Positions 1-6,682 of a stretch of 12,279 nt of DNA are shown one piece after another. Both the position numbers and the translations under genes were made by a program. Within the stretch, counting starts at the first letter, position 1. Each line of letters starts with the position of its first letter. The stretch spans positions 1 through 12,279 of the forward strand of contig JAPPDN010000490.1 in NCBI GenBank assembly GCA_028824575.1, in the 5' to 3' direction. This DNA comes from Candidatus Poribacteria bacterium. Lineage in GTDB: Bacteria; Poribacteria; WGA-4E; WGA-3G. The notes beneath the pieces are model-generated. The model was not told the DNA's origin and did no database searches. It saw nothing but the letters and a program-made list of their open reading frames with translations.

Positions 1-44
1 TCCCGATCCGACCCGCTATGTCTAAAGATGAGGACGCAAAAATT

Positions 45-755
45 ATGATAAAAGCTGTTTTCTTTGATTTTTACCAAACGTTGGGCGTTTGGGGAGAATC
101 ACTTAGACCCAGACTCCAAAAAATCACTGACCGGTATGGGTATGAAGTTGATTGGGAACGCTATGACACGGCACGCGGGAATCTCTATGCAGATGCGTCA
201 GGATCAGATCCGATGACCCATGACCTGCTGGAGACAATGCAGCAGATCATTGAGAGTTACCGAGAGTTTCTGGCGGCACTCGGTGTTCGGGACTACTTGG
301 ACCAAATGACATGGGAGTTGCTACAATCTGAGCACTCCCTTTTTGCTGCCAATGCTGCTACACTCTACGATGACACTATCCCGATCCTTGAGCATTTACG
401 AGACAAGGGTTTCAAGTTAGCGATTGTTTCCAATTGGGATACGCCGTTGGATCCACTTACCGAACGGTTGGGAATTGCCGACTATTTTGACGCGATTACT
501 TCTTCACATGATGAACGCGTCCGATCTGCGAAGCCGGATCCGCATATTTTTGAGTGGACGCTGAAACAGGTCGGCGTTTCAGCAAAGGAAACCGTCCACG
601 TAGGCGATACTTACGAAGCGGATATTATTGGGGCGCGAGATGTCGGCATTCGTCCGATATTGATTGACCGCGACGGTACACAGGGTGGCAGATGGAAAGA
701 GACGATTCGGAGCTTGTCTGAGTTGCCAGCGTTGCTTAACCTTGACACCTGCTAA
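45..755 (+). CDS. HAD-superfamily (subfamily IA) hydrolase, first copy
   Basis: The protein is a 236-residue Rossmann-fold HAD hydrolase with an alpha-helical cap, probably a cytosolic phosphatase or haloacid-dehalogenase-like enzyme; the substrate is not readable. Visible motifs are the nucleophile motif I FFDFYQTL (Asp8), motif II VSNWD (Ser129), motif III Lys163 in AKPDPHIF, and motif IV HVGDTYEAD (Asp188, Asp193). Motif I reads DxY rather than the DxD of typical phosphatases, as in the L-2-haloacid dehalogenase/REG-2-like branch. An ATG at position 18 would add nine residues, but 45 is preferred. GAGGA lies 10 nt upstream of it, the first conserved strand then begins at residue 3, and the paralogue at 1244 begins at the same point. 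The C-terminus after SELP differs from the paralogue (LLNLDTC). Family certain, substrate unknown. Confidence 0.9.
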   Translation: MIKAVFFDFYQTLGVWGESLRPRLQKITDRYGYEVDWERYDTARGNLYADASGSDPMTHDLLETMQQIIESYREFLAALGVRDYLDQMTWELLQSEHSLFAANAATLYDDTIPILEHLRDKGFKLAIVSNWDTPLDPLTERLGIADYFDAITSSHDERVRSAKPDPHIFEWTLKQVGVSAKETVHVGDTYEADIIGARDVGIRPILIDRDGTQGGRWKETIRSLSELPALLNLDTC

Positions 756-771
756 CAACCTCTTATATAAT
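742..771 (+). promoter_or_regulatory. Consensus sigma70-type promoter abutting the 778 start codon
   Basis: TTGACA at 742-747 and TATAAT at 766-771, both perfect matches to the bacterial housekeeping consensus, are separated by 18 nt. The -35 box lies inside the last codons of the first HAD gene. The expected transcription start, 6-7 nt after the -10 box, falls on the A of the ATG at 778, so a transcript would be leaderless; no Shine-Dalgarno sequence is visible there. The match could be chance in an AT-rich stretch. Confidence 0.5.
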
Positions 772-777
772 ATCTCT

Positions 778-1209
778 ATGGCGCAACTGATGAAACTCCC
801 GGACGACATGCCCCTTGACCGGTGGGTGCAACAATGCATTGATGCAACGGTGGCCACATCTATTGAGGCACCAACAAAAGGGAACTTACTCTACGGGCTC
901 TCCCTCTTTGGTGGGCTTGTCCATGATCGAAGTTTATTTGAACGCATACCGGAGGAACTCATGCAAGAATCTTCTGTTTGGCAACACCAACGCGAAAAAT
1001 TTATGGCACAAGGTATTGAACAAGGGGCGAAAGAGGCTACTTGCAGAAACCTCTTGACAATACTCAATACGAAATTCCACAGAGAAGCAGTGCGCGCCCT
1101 AACACCAGCTCTCGAAAATATAGACGATTTGCAACGTCTTGAGCAGCTGCTTCTCATTGCTGTTAACGTGAAAAGCCTTGAAGATTTCACGGAAGTGCTT
1201 TTTGAATAG
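778..1209 (+). CDS. Short protein resembling the C-terminal tail of Rpn-family nucleases
   Basis: This 143-residue protein has no signal peptide. Its layout matches the region after the nuclease domain in Rpn (recombination-promoting nuclease, PD-(D/E)XK, DUF4351-like) proteins. It has a helical block with LSLFGGLVHDRSLFERI, then MQES, a charged coiled stretch (GIEQGAKEATCRNLL), and a closing LTPALENIDDLQRLEQLL and SLEDFTEVL module. The roughly 150-residue N-terminal catalytic domain is missing, so I read it as a 5'-truncated remnant or stand-alone tail rather than an active nuclease. The frame is open back to 664, inside the HAD gene, but residues before 778 resemble nothing, so the ATG at 778 is chosen. 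No ribosome-binding site is visible. It sits between two tandem HAD paralogues and may mark an old insertion. Family assignment is from memory of the tail pattern. Confidence 0.65.
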   Translation: MAQLMKLPDDMPLDRWVQQCIDATVATSIEAPTKGNLLYGLSLFGGLVHDRSLFERIPEELMQESSVWQHQREKFMAQGIEQGAKEATCRNLLTILNTKFHREAVRALTPALENIDDLQRLEQLLLIAVNVKSLEDFTEVLFE

Positions 1210-1243
1210 AGGCAGCTGAAAGCGCGAGTGTCCACAAAAAATT

Positions 1244-1951
1244 ATGGTCCAAACTGTTTTCTTTGATTTTTATCAAACGTTGTGTTTTCATAGGTATTCA
1301 CTTGAGGGCAACCTTGAAAGAATCGCCAAAAGATATGGCGTTGAGGTCAATTGGGAACGCTGCGAAACAGCGATGGAACGCCTCTTTGCCGGCACATCGG
1401 CACCCGCCCCTACTACCGATTATTCTCTGCTGGAATCGTCGATAACCGTGATGCTGCGAGAATTTGAATTTATAAGAGAGGTCGGCATTGAGAATCATGT
1501 AGAACAGATAGCATGGGAGTTGTTACAATCGGGACACTACCTCTTTGCTGCGAATAGTGCTACGCTCTACGACGATGTCGTTCCCACACTTCAGCGTTTC
1601 CGAGATGAAGGCTTCAAATTAGCGATTGTTTCCAATTGGGATACACCCTTGGACCCGCTCACCGAGAGATTGGGAATTTTCGAGTATTTTGATGCCATCG
1701 TCGCCTCACATGATGCGCGCGTCCGATCCGAGAAACCGGATCCACATATCTTCAACTACACGCTCGCAGCAGTCGGCGTTTCGGCAGAGGATGTCGTCCA
1801 CGTGGGAGATACTTATGCGGCGGATATCGTCGGGGCACAAGGAGTAGGCATTCGTCCGATATTGCTTGATCGGGACAACACACAAACCGGCAGGTGGAAG
1901 GAGACGATTCAGAGTTTATCTGAGTTGCCAGAAATGCTGATACCACATTAG
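1244..1951 (+). CDS. HAD-superfamily (subfamily IA) hydrolase, second copy
   Basis: This 235-residue paralogue of the gene at 45-755 carries the same motifs: FFDFYQTL (Asp8 with Tyr10 at the usual second Asp), VSNWD (Ser130), EKPDPHIF (Lys164) and HVGDTYAAD (Asp189, Asp194). By eye, about three quarters of residues are identical from the FAAN motif (residue 101) to the C-terminus, but only about a third across the N-terminal cap region (residues 20-80). This pattern suggests a shared catalytic core with a different substrate pocket. The bases just before the ATG (CAAAAAATT) also resemble those of the first copy, and the ribosome-binding site is weak in both. The stop lies 1 bp from the stop of the opposite-strand membrane gene. 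Predicted cytosolic hydrolase; substrate unknown. Confidence 0.9.
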   Translation: MVQTVFFDFYQTLCFHRYSLEGNLERIAKRYGVEVNWERCETAMERLFAGTSAPAPTTDYSLLESSITVMLREFEFIREVGIENHVEQIAWELLQSGHYLFAANSATLYDDVVPTLQRFRDEGFKLAIVSNWDTPLDPLTERLGIFEYFDAIVASHDARVRSEKPDPHIFNYTLAAVGVSAEDVVHVGDTYAADIVGAQGVGIRPILLDRDNTQTGRWKETIQSLSELPEMLIPH

Positions 1952-1952
1952 G

Positions 1953-2642
1953 TTACGGTGAAATCGGGTCGCCCGGCTGCCAACTCGGAACGAAGAATTG
2001 TCCGAAAAAAAAGAAAAAAGCGTGCAAAAAAGCGGACCCTGAGGCTTCGCTTAAAACCCAATAAATAGCATAAGAGAAACAAGTGATAAAAAGAGCCTGT
2101 CCCGACCTGATTTCAAAAAAGGTTTGAACTACTGCTATGAGGATAACGCCGAAACAGATGTGCCCCGCAATGTTAATTCGTTGGACTGGCAATTCAACTG
2201 AAGCCAACGCCTCAAGAGTCACTTCTGATGACTCTTGTAAACTTGTCGTGTTGTTAAATTCGAGCGTTGTGAGTTCAGGCGGCAAACTGGGCAAACCGAT
2301 TAAAATGAAAATGAATTGACCTAATGAGGCTACCAACAGAACGAGATGACACAGACCTACAATCTTAAAGAAATTTCGGAAAATGCCTTTGCTATCGCAC
2401 AATAACCGACATCCAAAAAAGAGAAGAACGCTTATCAGAATCCAATCGATCAATGCCATGGCGATACCGAAAAATCCACCGATAATCTGAATATCATCGT
2501 ACTGAATATCATCGTAGGTTTGAAATAAATCCGCAAAAAGATATACCCTGCCTAAAAAGTTAATTACACCATTCAACAGAACAATTGCCAACGGTAACCA
2601 TATTTTAGGTGTCCGGTTGCAGATAATTTTGATGAGTCGCAT
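1953..2642 (-). CDS. Multi-pass membrane protein, Yip1-like
   Basis: The 229-residue protein is very hydrophobic, with about five or six membrane segments near residues 14-36, 53-81, 92-117, 156-176, 181-198 and 201-217. A polar loop lies at about 120-155. The opening (IWLPLAIVLLNGVINFL after a short basic N-terminus) and overall size resemble bacterial Yip1-domain proteins, poorly characterised integral membrane proteins; this is a resemblance, not a motif match. The start is supported by AGAAGGG a few bases upstream. Residues 44-51 contain a repeated DDIQ caused by a perfect 15-bp tandem duplication at 2487-2516. Near the C-terminus a run of phenylalanines is encoded by a long A/T-rich tract. 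It lies downstream of the WD40 gene on the same strand, with a 91-bp gap. Confidence 0.75.
   Translation of the reverse strand: MRLIKIICNRTPKIWLPLAIVLLNGVINFLGRVYLFADLFQTYDDIQYDDIQIIGGFFGIAMALIDWILISVLLFFGCRLLCDSKGIFRNFFKIVGLCHLVLLVASLGQFIFILIGLPSLPPELTTLEFNNTTSLQESSEVTLEALASVELPVQRINIAGHICFGVILIAVVQTFFEIRSGQALFITCFSYAIYWVLSEASGSAFLHAFFFFFGQFFVPSWQPGDPISP
2487..2516. repeat. Perfect 15-bp tandem duplication inside the membrane-protein gene
   Basis: The unit CTGAATATCATCGTA occurs twice without interruption (2487-2501 and 2502-2516). Because the unit is a multiple of three, the reading frame is kept and five residues are doubled, giving YDDIQYDDIQ just before the second membrane segment. Perfect identity points to a recent replication-slippage event or an assembly artefact. 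Confidence 0.9.
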
Positions 2643-2733
2643 GCTGTTCCCTTCTTTCTATGGAAATTTACTTCAGGGTTACAAGTCCTTCCTATCAAAC
2701 CGCGAGGGCAACGCCCGCACCCCTTACTCAGGC

Positions 2734-4734
2734 TTAGTGTGTGTCAATAGGGGAGAAGTAAGGCTTCATGTCCCATAATAGAATAGTGCCATCGTAGCTG
2801 CCACTCGCTAACAGGGTGCCATCCGGAGAAAAAGCAAGTGACTGAATATCGGTGGGATGACTCCAGAAGGTGGCGATATTTTCACCGGTAGCAACATCCC
2901 ACAAACGGATGGACACCTTATCAATACCTAATCTATCTAACCACGATGCCCCCGAAACGAGATACCGTCCACACGGAGAAAAGGTTAACGCTTCAGCTCT
3001 CCCGCATCCTTGTGGCAAACATATCACCATACGGATCTCATAAGTCGTAGTATCCCACAACCAAATTTGCCCCCCCACATTGCCTGCAATCAGGTCGCCA
3101 TTGGGAGAAAAAGCAATTGCTTTTGTTGGGGTACGCTTATCTTCCGAACCCTTCTCTAATGATTTGAGTATTCTCTGAATTTGGCGGTCGTCGCCTTTAT
3201 ATTTGGTAGCATCTCGGGGGCGGTTTGAGGAGAGTTCAGCGATTTGCTCACCGTTTTCAATATCCCATACCTGGGCTTTTTCTTTCTCATGCGCACTTAC
3301 AAGGTGCTTTCCATCCGGTGAAAAGGCGATTGACCAGCTGCAATCCCTTTCTTCCGTAAACATTTGGAGTTCATAGTCGTGTTCGACATCCCATACACCT
3401 AAAACACCGTTAGCATCCGCGCTCACCAGTAGATCGCCTTTTGGAGAAAAAGCGACAACAAAAAGGGACGCTTGATGTCCAGTGAGTTCAACCGGTGGTG
3501 CTTCCGGTTTTTCAAGATTCCAGACGCTCACAATCTTATCATAAGAGGTGGCTGCCAATTTGTTGCCACACGGTGAAAAATCAATAGAGCGGATCGCCTC
3601 ACAACTTTCACACCTGAATGTTGTTTGCAGTTTTAATTCCTGAACGTCCCGCAGATGAATCTCACCTGACCAATATCCTGCAGCCAGTGTCTGCCCATCC
3701 GGTGAGAATTTTACGGAACCGCATACAGAATAGTGATCCCGGATAGCAGGAGATTGGGGCGCGGGATCCCCGATATTCCAAGTTTGCAGTATTGTATCTG
3801 TACCGCCAATAACTAACTGCGAACCCGTCTGTGAAAAATGGAATCTCCGAACCGTTTCTTTATACGTTAAGGTCGCTACCTTTCTGCTACGTTCCACATC
3901 CCAAACCGTAAAAGTCGTTCCAGAGGCCGTCGCAGCAAGTAAGATGCCGTCAGCGGAATAGGTGTACAGCACTAATCTTGTCGCCTCTGGCATTGATGTG
4001 ATAATAGGTTGTGGGTCTTTGGTGGTCAGTTTGTCAACTTCCCACTTGTGGAGACCGCCATCCCAATCCACCGAGGTTAGGAACTCGCCGCACGGTGAAA
4101 GAAGCAGGTAAATCACCATAGCCGAATGTCCGGTGAGATGCGCACGACGTTCACCTGTTTCGATATCCCAGACTGAAAAGGTATTTTCGGGGGTTCCGCC
4201 TATGAGGAGCCTTCCATCTGGAGAAAAGGCGAGAGGAATAGCAGGAGGCCGATGGCGGGGCTGCAGTTCTTCGTCAACGGTAAACTTTGCGATCTGTTCG
4301 CCGGTTTCGATATTCCAGACGTAAACGGCATCGTATCTTCCGCCAGAAGCGGCTAAGCATTGCTCATCGGGTGAAAAAACGAGCTCAGTAACTCGGTCAA
4401 ATCGACCCATCCGTTGCATTTTTGAAAGACAACGATGATTCTGCACATCCCAAATTTTAATCCCACCGTCTGAATTGCCAGTGGCAAGCAGCGCACCCGC
4501 CGATGAAAATTTAAGGGCGGAAAGCATCCCGCGTTCTGTTTCCCATAGTGCGACGGGCTTCATCGTGGCAAGTTCATACCACCATAGTCCAATCTTTGTT
4601 CCGACAAGGAGATATTTTCCATCTGGCGAAAATTCAAGCGAACTTATTATCCCGCGCCCTAATCGGGCAATCGCCCCTTCTGGGAGTGCCCAAGTGGTGG
4701 TGTCTGTGTCTACGTCTATTCTTTGCGAAGTCAT
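2734..4734 (-). CDS. WD40-repeat protein with 14 repeats (two beta-propellers)
   Basis: The 666-residue protein has no signal peptide and is built almost wholly of WD40 repeats. I count fourteen units, each opening with an FSPDG-type turn (FSPDGKYL, FSPDEQCL, FSPCGEFL-like, FSPDGTLL and variants) and most closing with a WD/WN/WE dipeptide (KIWDV, VWNIE, LLWDM). Fourteen fits two seven-bladed propellers. Repeats 6 and 7 have degenerate openings, and a charged insertion of roughly 30 residues follows repeat 11. The N-terminal leader (WALPEGAIARLGRG) precedes the first blade. Such proteins act as cytosolic scaffolds; no enzymatic domain is present. The ATG overlaps the TGA of the upstream LamG gene in an ATGA, so translation is probably coupled. 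Confidence 0.93.
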   Translation of the reverse strand: MTSQRIDVDTDTTTWALPEGAIARLGRGIISSLEFSPDGKYLLVGTKIGLWWYELATMKPVALWETERGMLSALKFSSAGALLATGNSDGGIKIWDVQNHRCLSKMQRMGRFDRVTELVFSPDEQCLAASGGRYDAVYVWNIETGEQIAKFTVDEELQPRHRPPAIPLAFSPDGRLLIGGTPENTFSVWDIETGERRAHLTGHSAMVIYLLLSPCGEFLTSVDWDGGLHKWEVDKLTTKDPQPIITSMPEATRLVLYTYSADGILLAATASGTTFTVWDVERSRKVATLTYKETVRRFHFSQTGSQLVIGGTDTILQTWNIGDPAPQSPAIRDHYSVCGSVKFSPDGQTLAAGYWSGEIHLRDVQELKLQTTFRCESCEAIRSIDFSPCGNKLAATSYDKIVSVWNLEKPEAPPVELTGHQASLFVVAFSPKGDLLVSADANGVLGVWDVEHDYELQMFTEERDCSWSIAFSPDGKHLVSAHEKEKAQVWDIENGEQIAELSSNRPRDATKYKGDDRQIQRILKSLEKGSEDKRTPTKAIAFSPNGDLIAGNVGGQIWLWDTTTYEIRMVICLPQGCGRAEALTFSPCGRYLVSGASWLDRLGIDKVSIRLWDVATGENIATFWSHPTDIQSLAFSPDGTLLASGSYDGTILLWDMKPYFSPIDTH

Positions 4735-5498
4735 CTTGCCTTAATTCGTCCCCATGTTGTCGTTGCTTTTCCATAGGGTTGTACCGGTAGGAGTTCTCCA
4801 GCCATTGATAATTTTATATCATCTTCGGTTAGGACACTGCTCCAAATTCTGACCTCATCGATGAGGCCGTTCCACGTTTGGGCATATCCTTGATTGAGTG
4901 TACCGATCCAGATAGGTTCTTCACCCCTGCTAACTTCATTTTCGGGATGGTCTATTTCGTTTTCGAGTTCACCGTTGACGTAGAGAAGTTGCTTCTTTGT
5001 TTTGCCGTCATACACGTAAGCGAGATGCATCCATTTTTTATTTTCTAAGACGGATTTCGATGAAATTTGTTGGCCGTCCTTGGCGTTAACCCTTGCCCAG
5101 AATTTACTCTCGTTCCACGAAAAGAGATTGTAAACATCTCCAGCCTGCCATCCTGCGCGCTTAGAAACGATCCCTCTGGCGAGGGCATCTGTTCCAAAAG
5201 GTTGAACCCAGGCTTCAACTGTCAACTGTTTCATGCCTTCGAGATCGGCAGTATGTGCGACTTCGACAAAATTCTTTGCGTCTCCGTCAAATTCAAGTGC
5301 GCCGTTGATTTTGCCCTTGACCCATTTCAAATTACCGTTGATGCTGGCTTTATTTCCGTTGCCAGAGGCATCTTTGGGGGTTTTCCCCGCACCATCATCA
5401 AAGGGTAAATAGAGCCGTAATGTCCCTTCATCGACTGCTTGTGCCGTGTAGATACCGACAACAAACAGGAGGGTCAGCGCAAAAGAAAGTATGCGCAT
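4731..5498 (-). CDS. Secreted LamG/concanavalin A-like domain protein with TTWGxIK tail
   Basis: The 255-residue protein starts with a signal peptide (hydrophobic core LSFALTLLFVVGIYTAQA, cleavage likely after residue 21). A LamG-type jelly roll follows from about 25 to 225. Its signatures are LYLPFDDGAG, DASGNGNKASING, ALEFDGDAKNFVEV, LTVEAWVQP, WMHLAYVYDG, LLYVNGEL and LIDEVRIWSSVLTEDDI. These domains bind carbohydrate or protein ligands outside the cytoplasm; no catalytic residues are obvious. The protein ends LLPVQPYGKATTTWGRIKAR, a tail shared with the unrelated-length secreted protein at 9657-10436. The start has a strong ribosome-binding site (AAGGAGGA, 7 nt spacing). Its TGA stop overlaps the ATG of the WD40 gene. 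Probably the first gene of a two-gene operon. Confidence 0.92.
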   Translation of the reverse strand: MRILSFALTLLFVVGIYTAQAVDEGTLRLYLPFDDGAGKTPKDASGNGNKASINGNLKWVKGKINGALEFDGDAKNFVEVAHTADLEGMKQLTVEAWVQPFGTDALARGIVSKRAGWQAGDVYNLFSWNESKFWARVNAKDGQQISSKSVLENKKWMHLAYVYDGKTKKQLLYVNGELENEIDHPENEVSRGEEPIWIGTLNQGYAQTWNGLIDEVRIWSSVLTEDDIKLSMAGELLPVQPYGKATTTWGRIKAR

Positions 5499-5604
5499 AG
5501 TAGTTCCTCCTTGCTTATTAATTTAGAGCTGCTTCGGTTTCTTACTGCCTCGTTCACACTAATTTCCCCGAACAACAACTTTCGCAGTAACGTTCAAGAA
5601 TGCC

Positions 5605-6378
5605 TTAAGGCATCCAAAGGTTCCATTCCTCTTTTTTCTCCCATCTTCGGCATGCGAGACATAAACACATATATCGGATCGCAAAACGTGGGGCAGAACT
5701 GACATTCATTGTACCAGCATGTGGTAACAGGTGGTGGAAGAATAGGACATCCCCCTGTTTGACAACAACCTCTATGGGTTCGCCTAAATCCATTTCTTGA
5801 AACTGTGCCCCCATATCGTGGATATGATTAGAGAACCCTGGATTGTTTTTTCGGAATTCACGGATGCGTTGTGGACCTTCGGGCCATATTATGGTCGTGC
5901 CGCTGTGGGCGTTCGCATCGGTGAGATAGGTTAGACTGGTCACTCGAAACGTCCCTGGATCTAATCGCAAATCTCGGAAGCCGCCATCTAAATGCGGTGC
6001 CGGTCTTTTCCATTCGGCTGAAACGGGGAATTTATTGAGTGCCCAGATACCATCAGGACGCTGTCTTTCACAATGTGGAATCTCTGGGTATTGGGAGGCG
6101 AGTTGCTTAAGGATAGCGAGATAATCGGGTGTGCAACATGCTAAAAGATCTGGATGCGTAACACCGAAAAGTTCGGTACGAGCTCCTGTCCTCTGCATGT
6201 AGAACTTAGAGGCGGGCGGATGTTTGCAATCTTCCCATGAACTCGGATTATCGGCATCCATTTCCATCATGTGCCACATTGCTTCCCTTGCTTTTGTGAC
6301 AGTCTCTTGTGGAATTAATCCGGAAAGAAGTAGATAGCCTTCTTCTTCAAATTGTGCTAACCCCTGTTCTGTAAGCAT
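5605..6378 (-). CDS. Phytanoyl-CoA dioxygenase (PhyH) family Fe(II)/2-oxoglutarate oxygenase
   Basis: This 257-residue cytosolic enzyme is of the non-haem iron, 2-oxoglutarate-dependent PhyH family, which hydroxylates varied small molecules. The N-terminus (LAQFEEEGYLLLSGLIPQE) is the family's usual opening. The iron triad is visible as His129 and Asp131 in APHLDGG and His220 in LLPHAGTMN; Arg231 or Arg235 in APRFAIRYM would hold 2-oxoglutarate. Length is typical. The start is supported by AAGGGT about 7 nt upstream. The substrate is not readable; family members in such genomes are numerous and mostly uncharacterised. A gap of 106 bp, in which I see no clear signal, separates it from the LamG gene downstream, and the upstream spacer carries repeat elements. 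Confidence 0.92.
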   Translation of the reverse strand: MLTEQGLAQFEEEGYLLLSGLIPQETVTKAREAMWHMMEMDADNPSSWEDCKHPPASKFYMQRTGARTELFGVTHPDLLACCTPDYLAILKQLASQYPEIPHCERQRPDGIWALNKFPVSAEWKRPAPHLDGGFRDLRLDPGTFRVTSLTYLTDANAHSGTTIIWPEGPQRIREFRKNNPGFSNHIHDMGAQFQEMDLGEPIEVVVKQGDVLFFHHLLPHAGTMNVSSAPRFAIRYMCLCLACRRWEKKEEWNLWMP

Positions 6379-6445
6379 ATTTTTACCCTTGAATATTTTG
6401 CATTGGTTAGAAGATTAAGGGGACAGGACACGAGAAATTCGTCTT

Positions 6446-6520
6446 TGACATACTCCGTCTGCTAACTAAAGCAGCGGGATTCTTGAACCCTCCTGCACAA
6501 GGGGCACACGCCAAGGCGTG
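6446..6520 (-). mobile_element. Solo IS200/IS605-like end with bulged hairpin (possible omega-RNA remnant)
   Basis: On the plus strand TTGACATACTCCG leads into a hairpin (CCG, bulged T6458, CTGCT, loop AACTAA, AGCAG, CGG; 6455-6477) followed by GGATTCTTG. This arrangement is what I recall for the right ends of IS200/IS605-family elements, where the minus-strand reading AGAATCCCG...AGTATGTCAA is the end of the TnpB omega RNA. A second perfect hairpin (CACGC, loop CAAG, GCGTG) lies at 6507-6520. No TnpA or TnpB coding sequence is present in the window, so this would be a solo end or PATE-type remnant. Recognition is from memory of the pattern. Confidence 0.5.
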
Positions 6521-6595
6521 ATTGAATTACAAGGATATTTTAACGTTTCTGAGATGCTTCGTCAAGAAAAAAAGAGCGGAAAAGGCAGAGCCATT

Positions 6596-6623
6596 CAGTT
6601 TTCGGTTGTTGGTTTCCGATTTT
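6596..6623. repeat. Degenerate heptanucleotide array, consensus CGGTTTT
   Basis: Four consecutive 7-nt units can be read in register: CAGTTTT, CGGTTGT, TGGTTTC, CGATTTT. Each differs from CGGTTTT at one or two positions. With only four degenerate units this is moderate evidence by itself; a much clearer heptad array exists at 12070-12125. Confidence 0.5.
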
Positions 6624-6633
6624 AGAAAAAGAG

Positions 6634-6662
6634 TCGCGACCGGGAGTTCGCTCCTACAGCGA
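6634..6662. repeat. Hairpin with UUCG tetraloop, likely dispersed repeat
   Basis: GGGAG (6642-6646) and CTCCT (6651-6655) pair around a TTCG loop, with an outer TCGC (6634-6637) and GCGA (6659-6662) pair. It lies about 20 nt past the stop of the FAD oxidoreductase gene on the minus strand, so it could act as a transcript 3'-end structure. There is no U-run to make it a classical intrinsic terminator. Confidence 0.45.
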
Positions 6663-6682
6663 AGATCCTATCAGCGAAAAAT

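Larger units (their letters stand above)
6379..6682. other. Repeat-rich 304-bp intergenic spacer between FAD oxidoreductase and PhyH genes
   Basis: I see no coding sequence here. From low to high coordinate the spacer holds the IS200/IS605-like hairpin (6446-6485), a short perfect hairpin (6507-6520), an A-rich tract (about 6565-6585), a degenerate heptanucleotide array (6596-6623) and a UUCG-loop hairpin (6634-6662). It separates the FAD oxidoreductase gene from the downstream PhyH gene on the minus strand and may break the operon; no convincing promoter for PhyH was found. Confidence 0.7.

Noticed and set aside
664..777. N-terminal extension of the Rpn-tail protein back to 664
   Set aside because: These codons overlap the HAD gene in another frame and their translation shows no Rpn nuclease features.
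2706..2716. GGGC-AAC-GCCC hairpin after the WD40 stop as a terminator
   Set aside because: The stem has only four pairs and no T-run follows on the minus strand.
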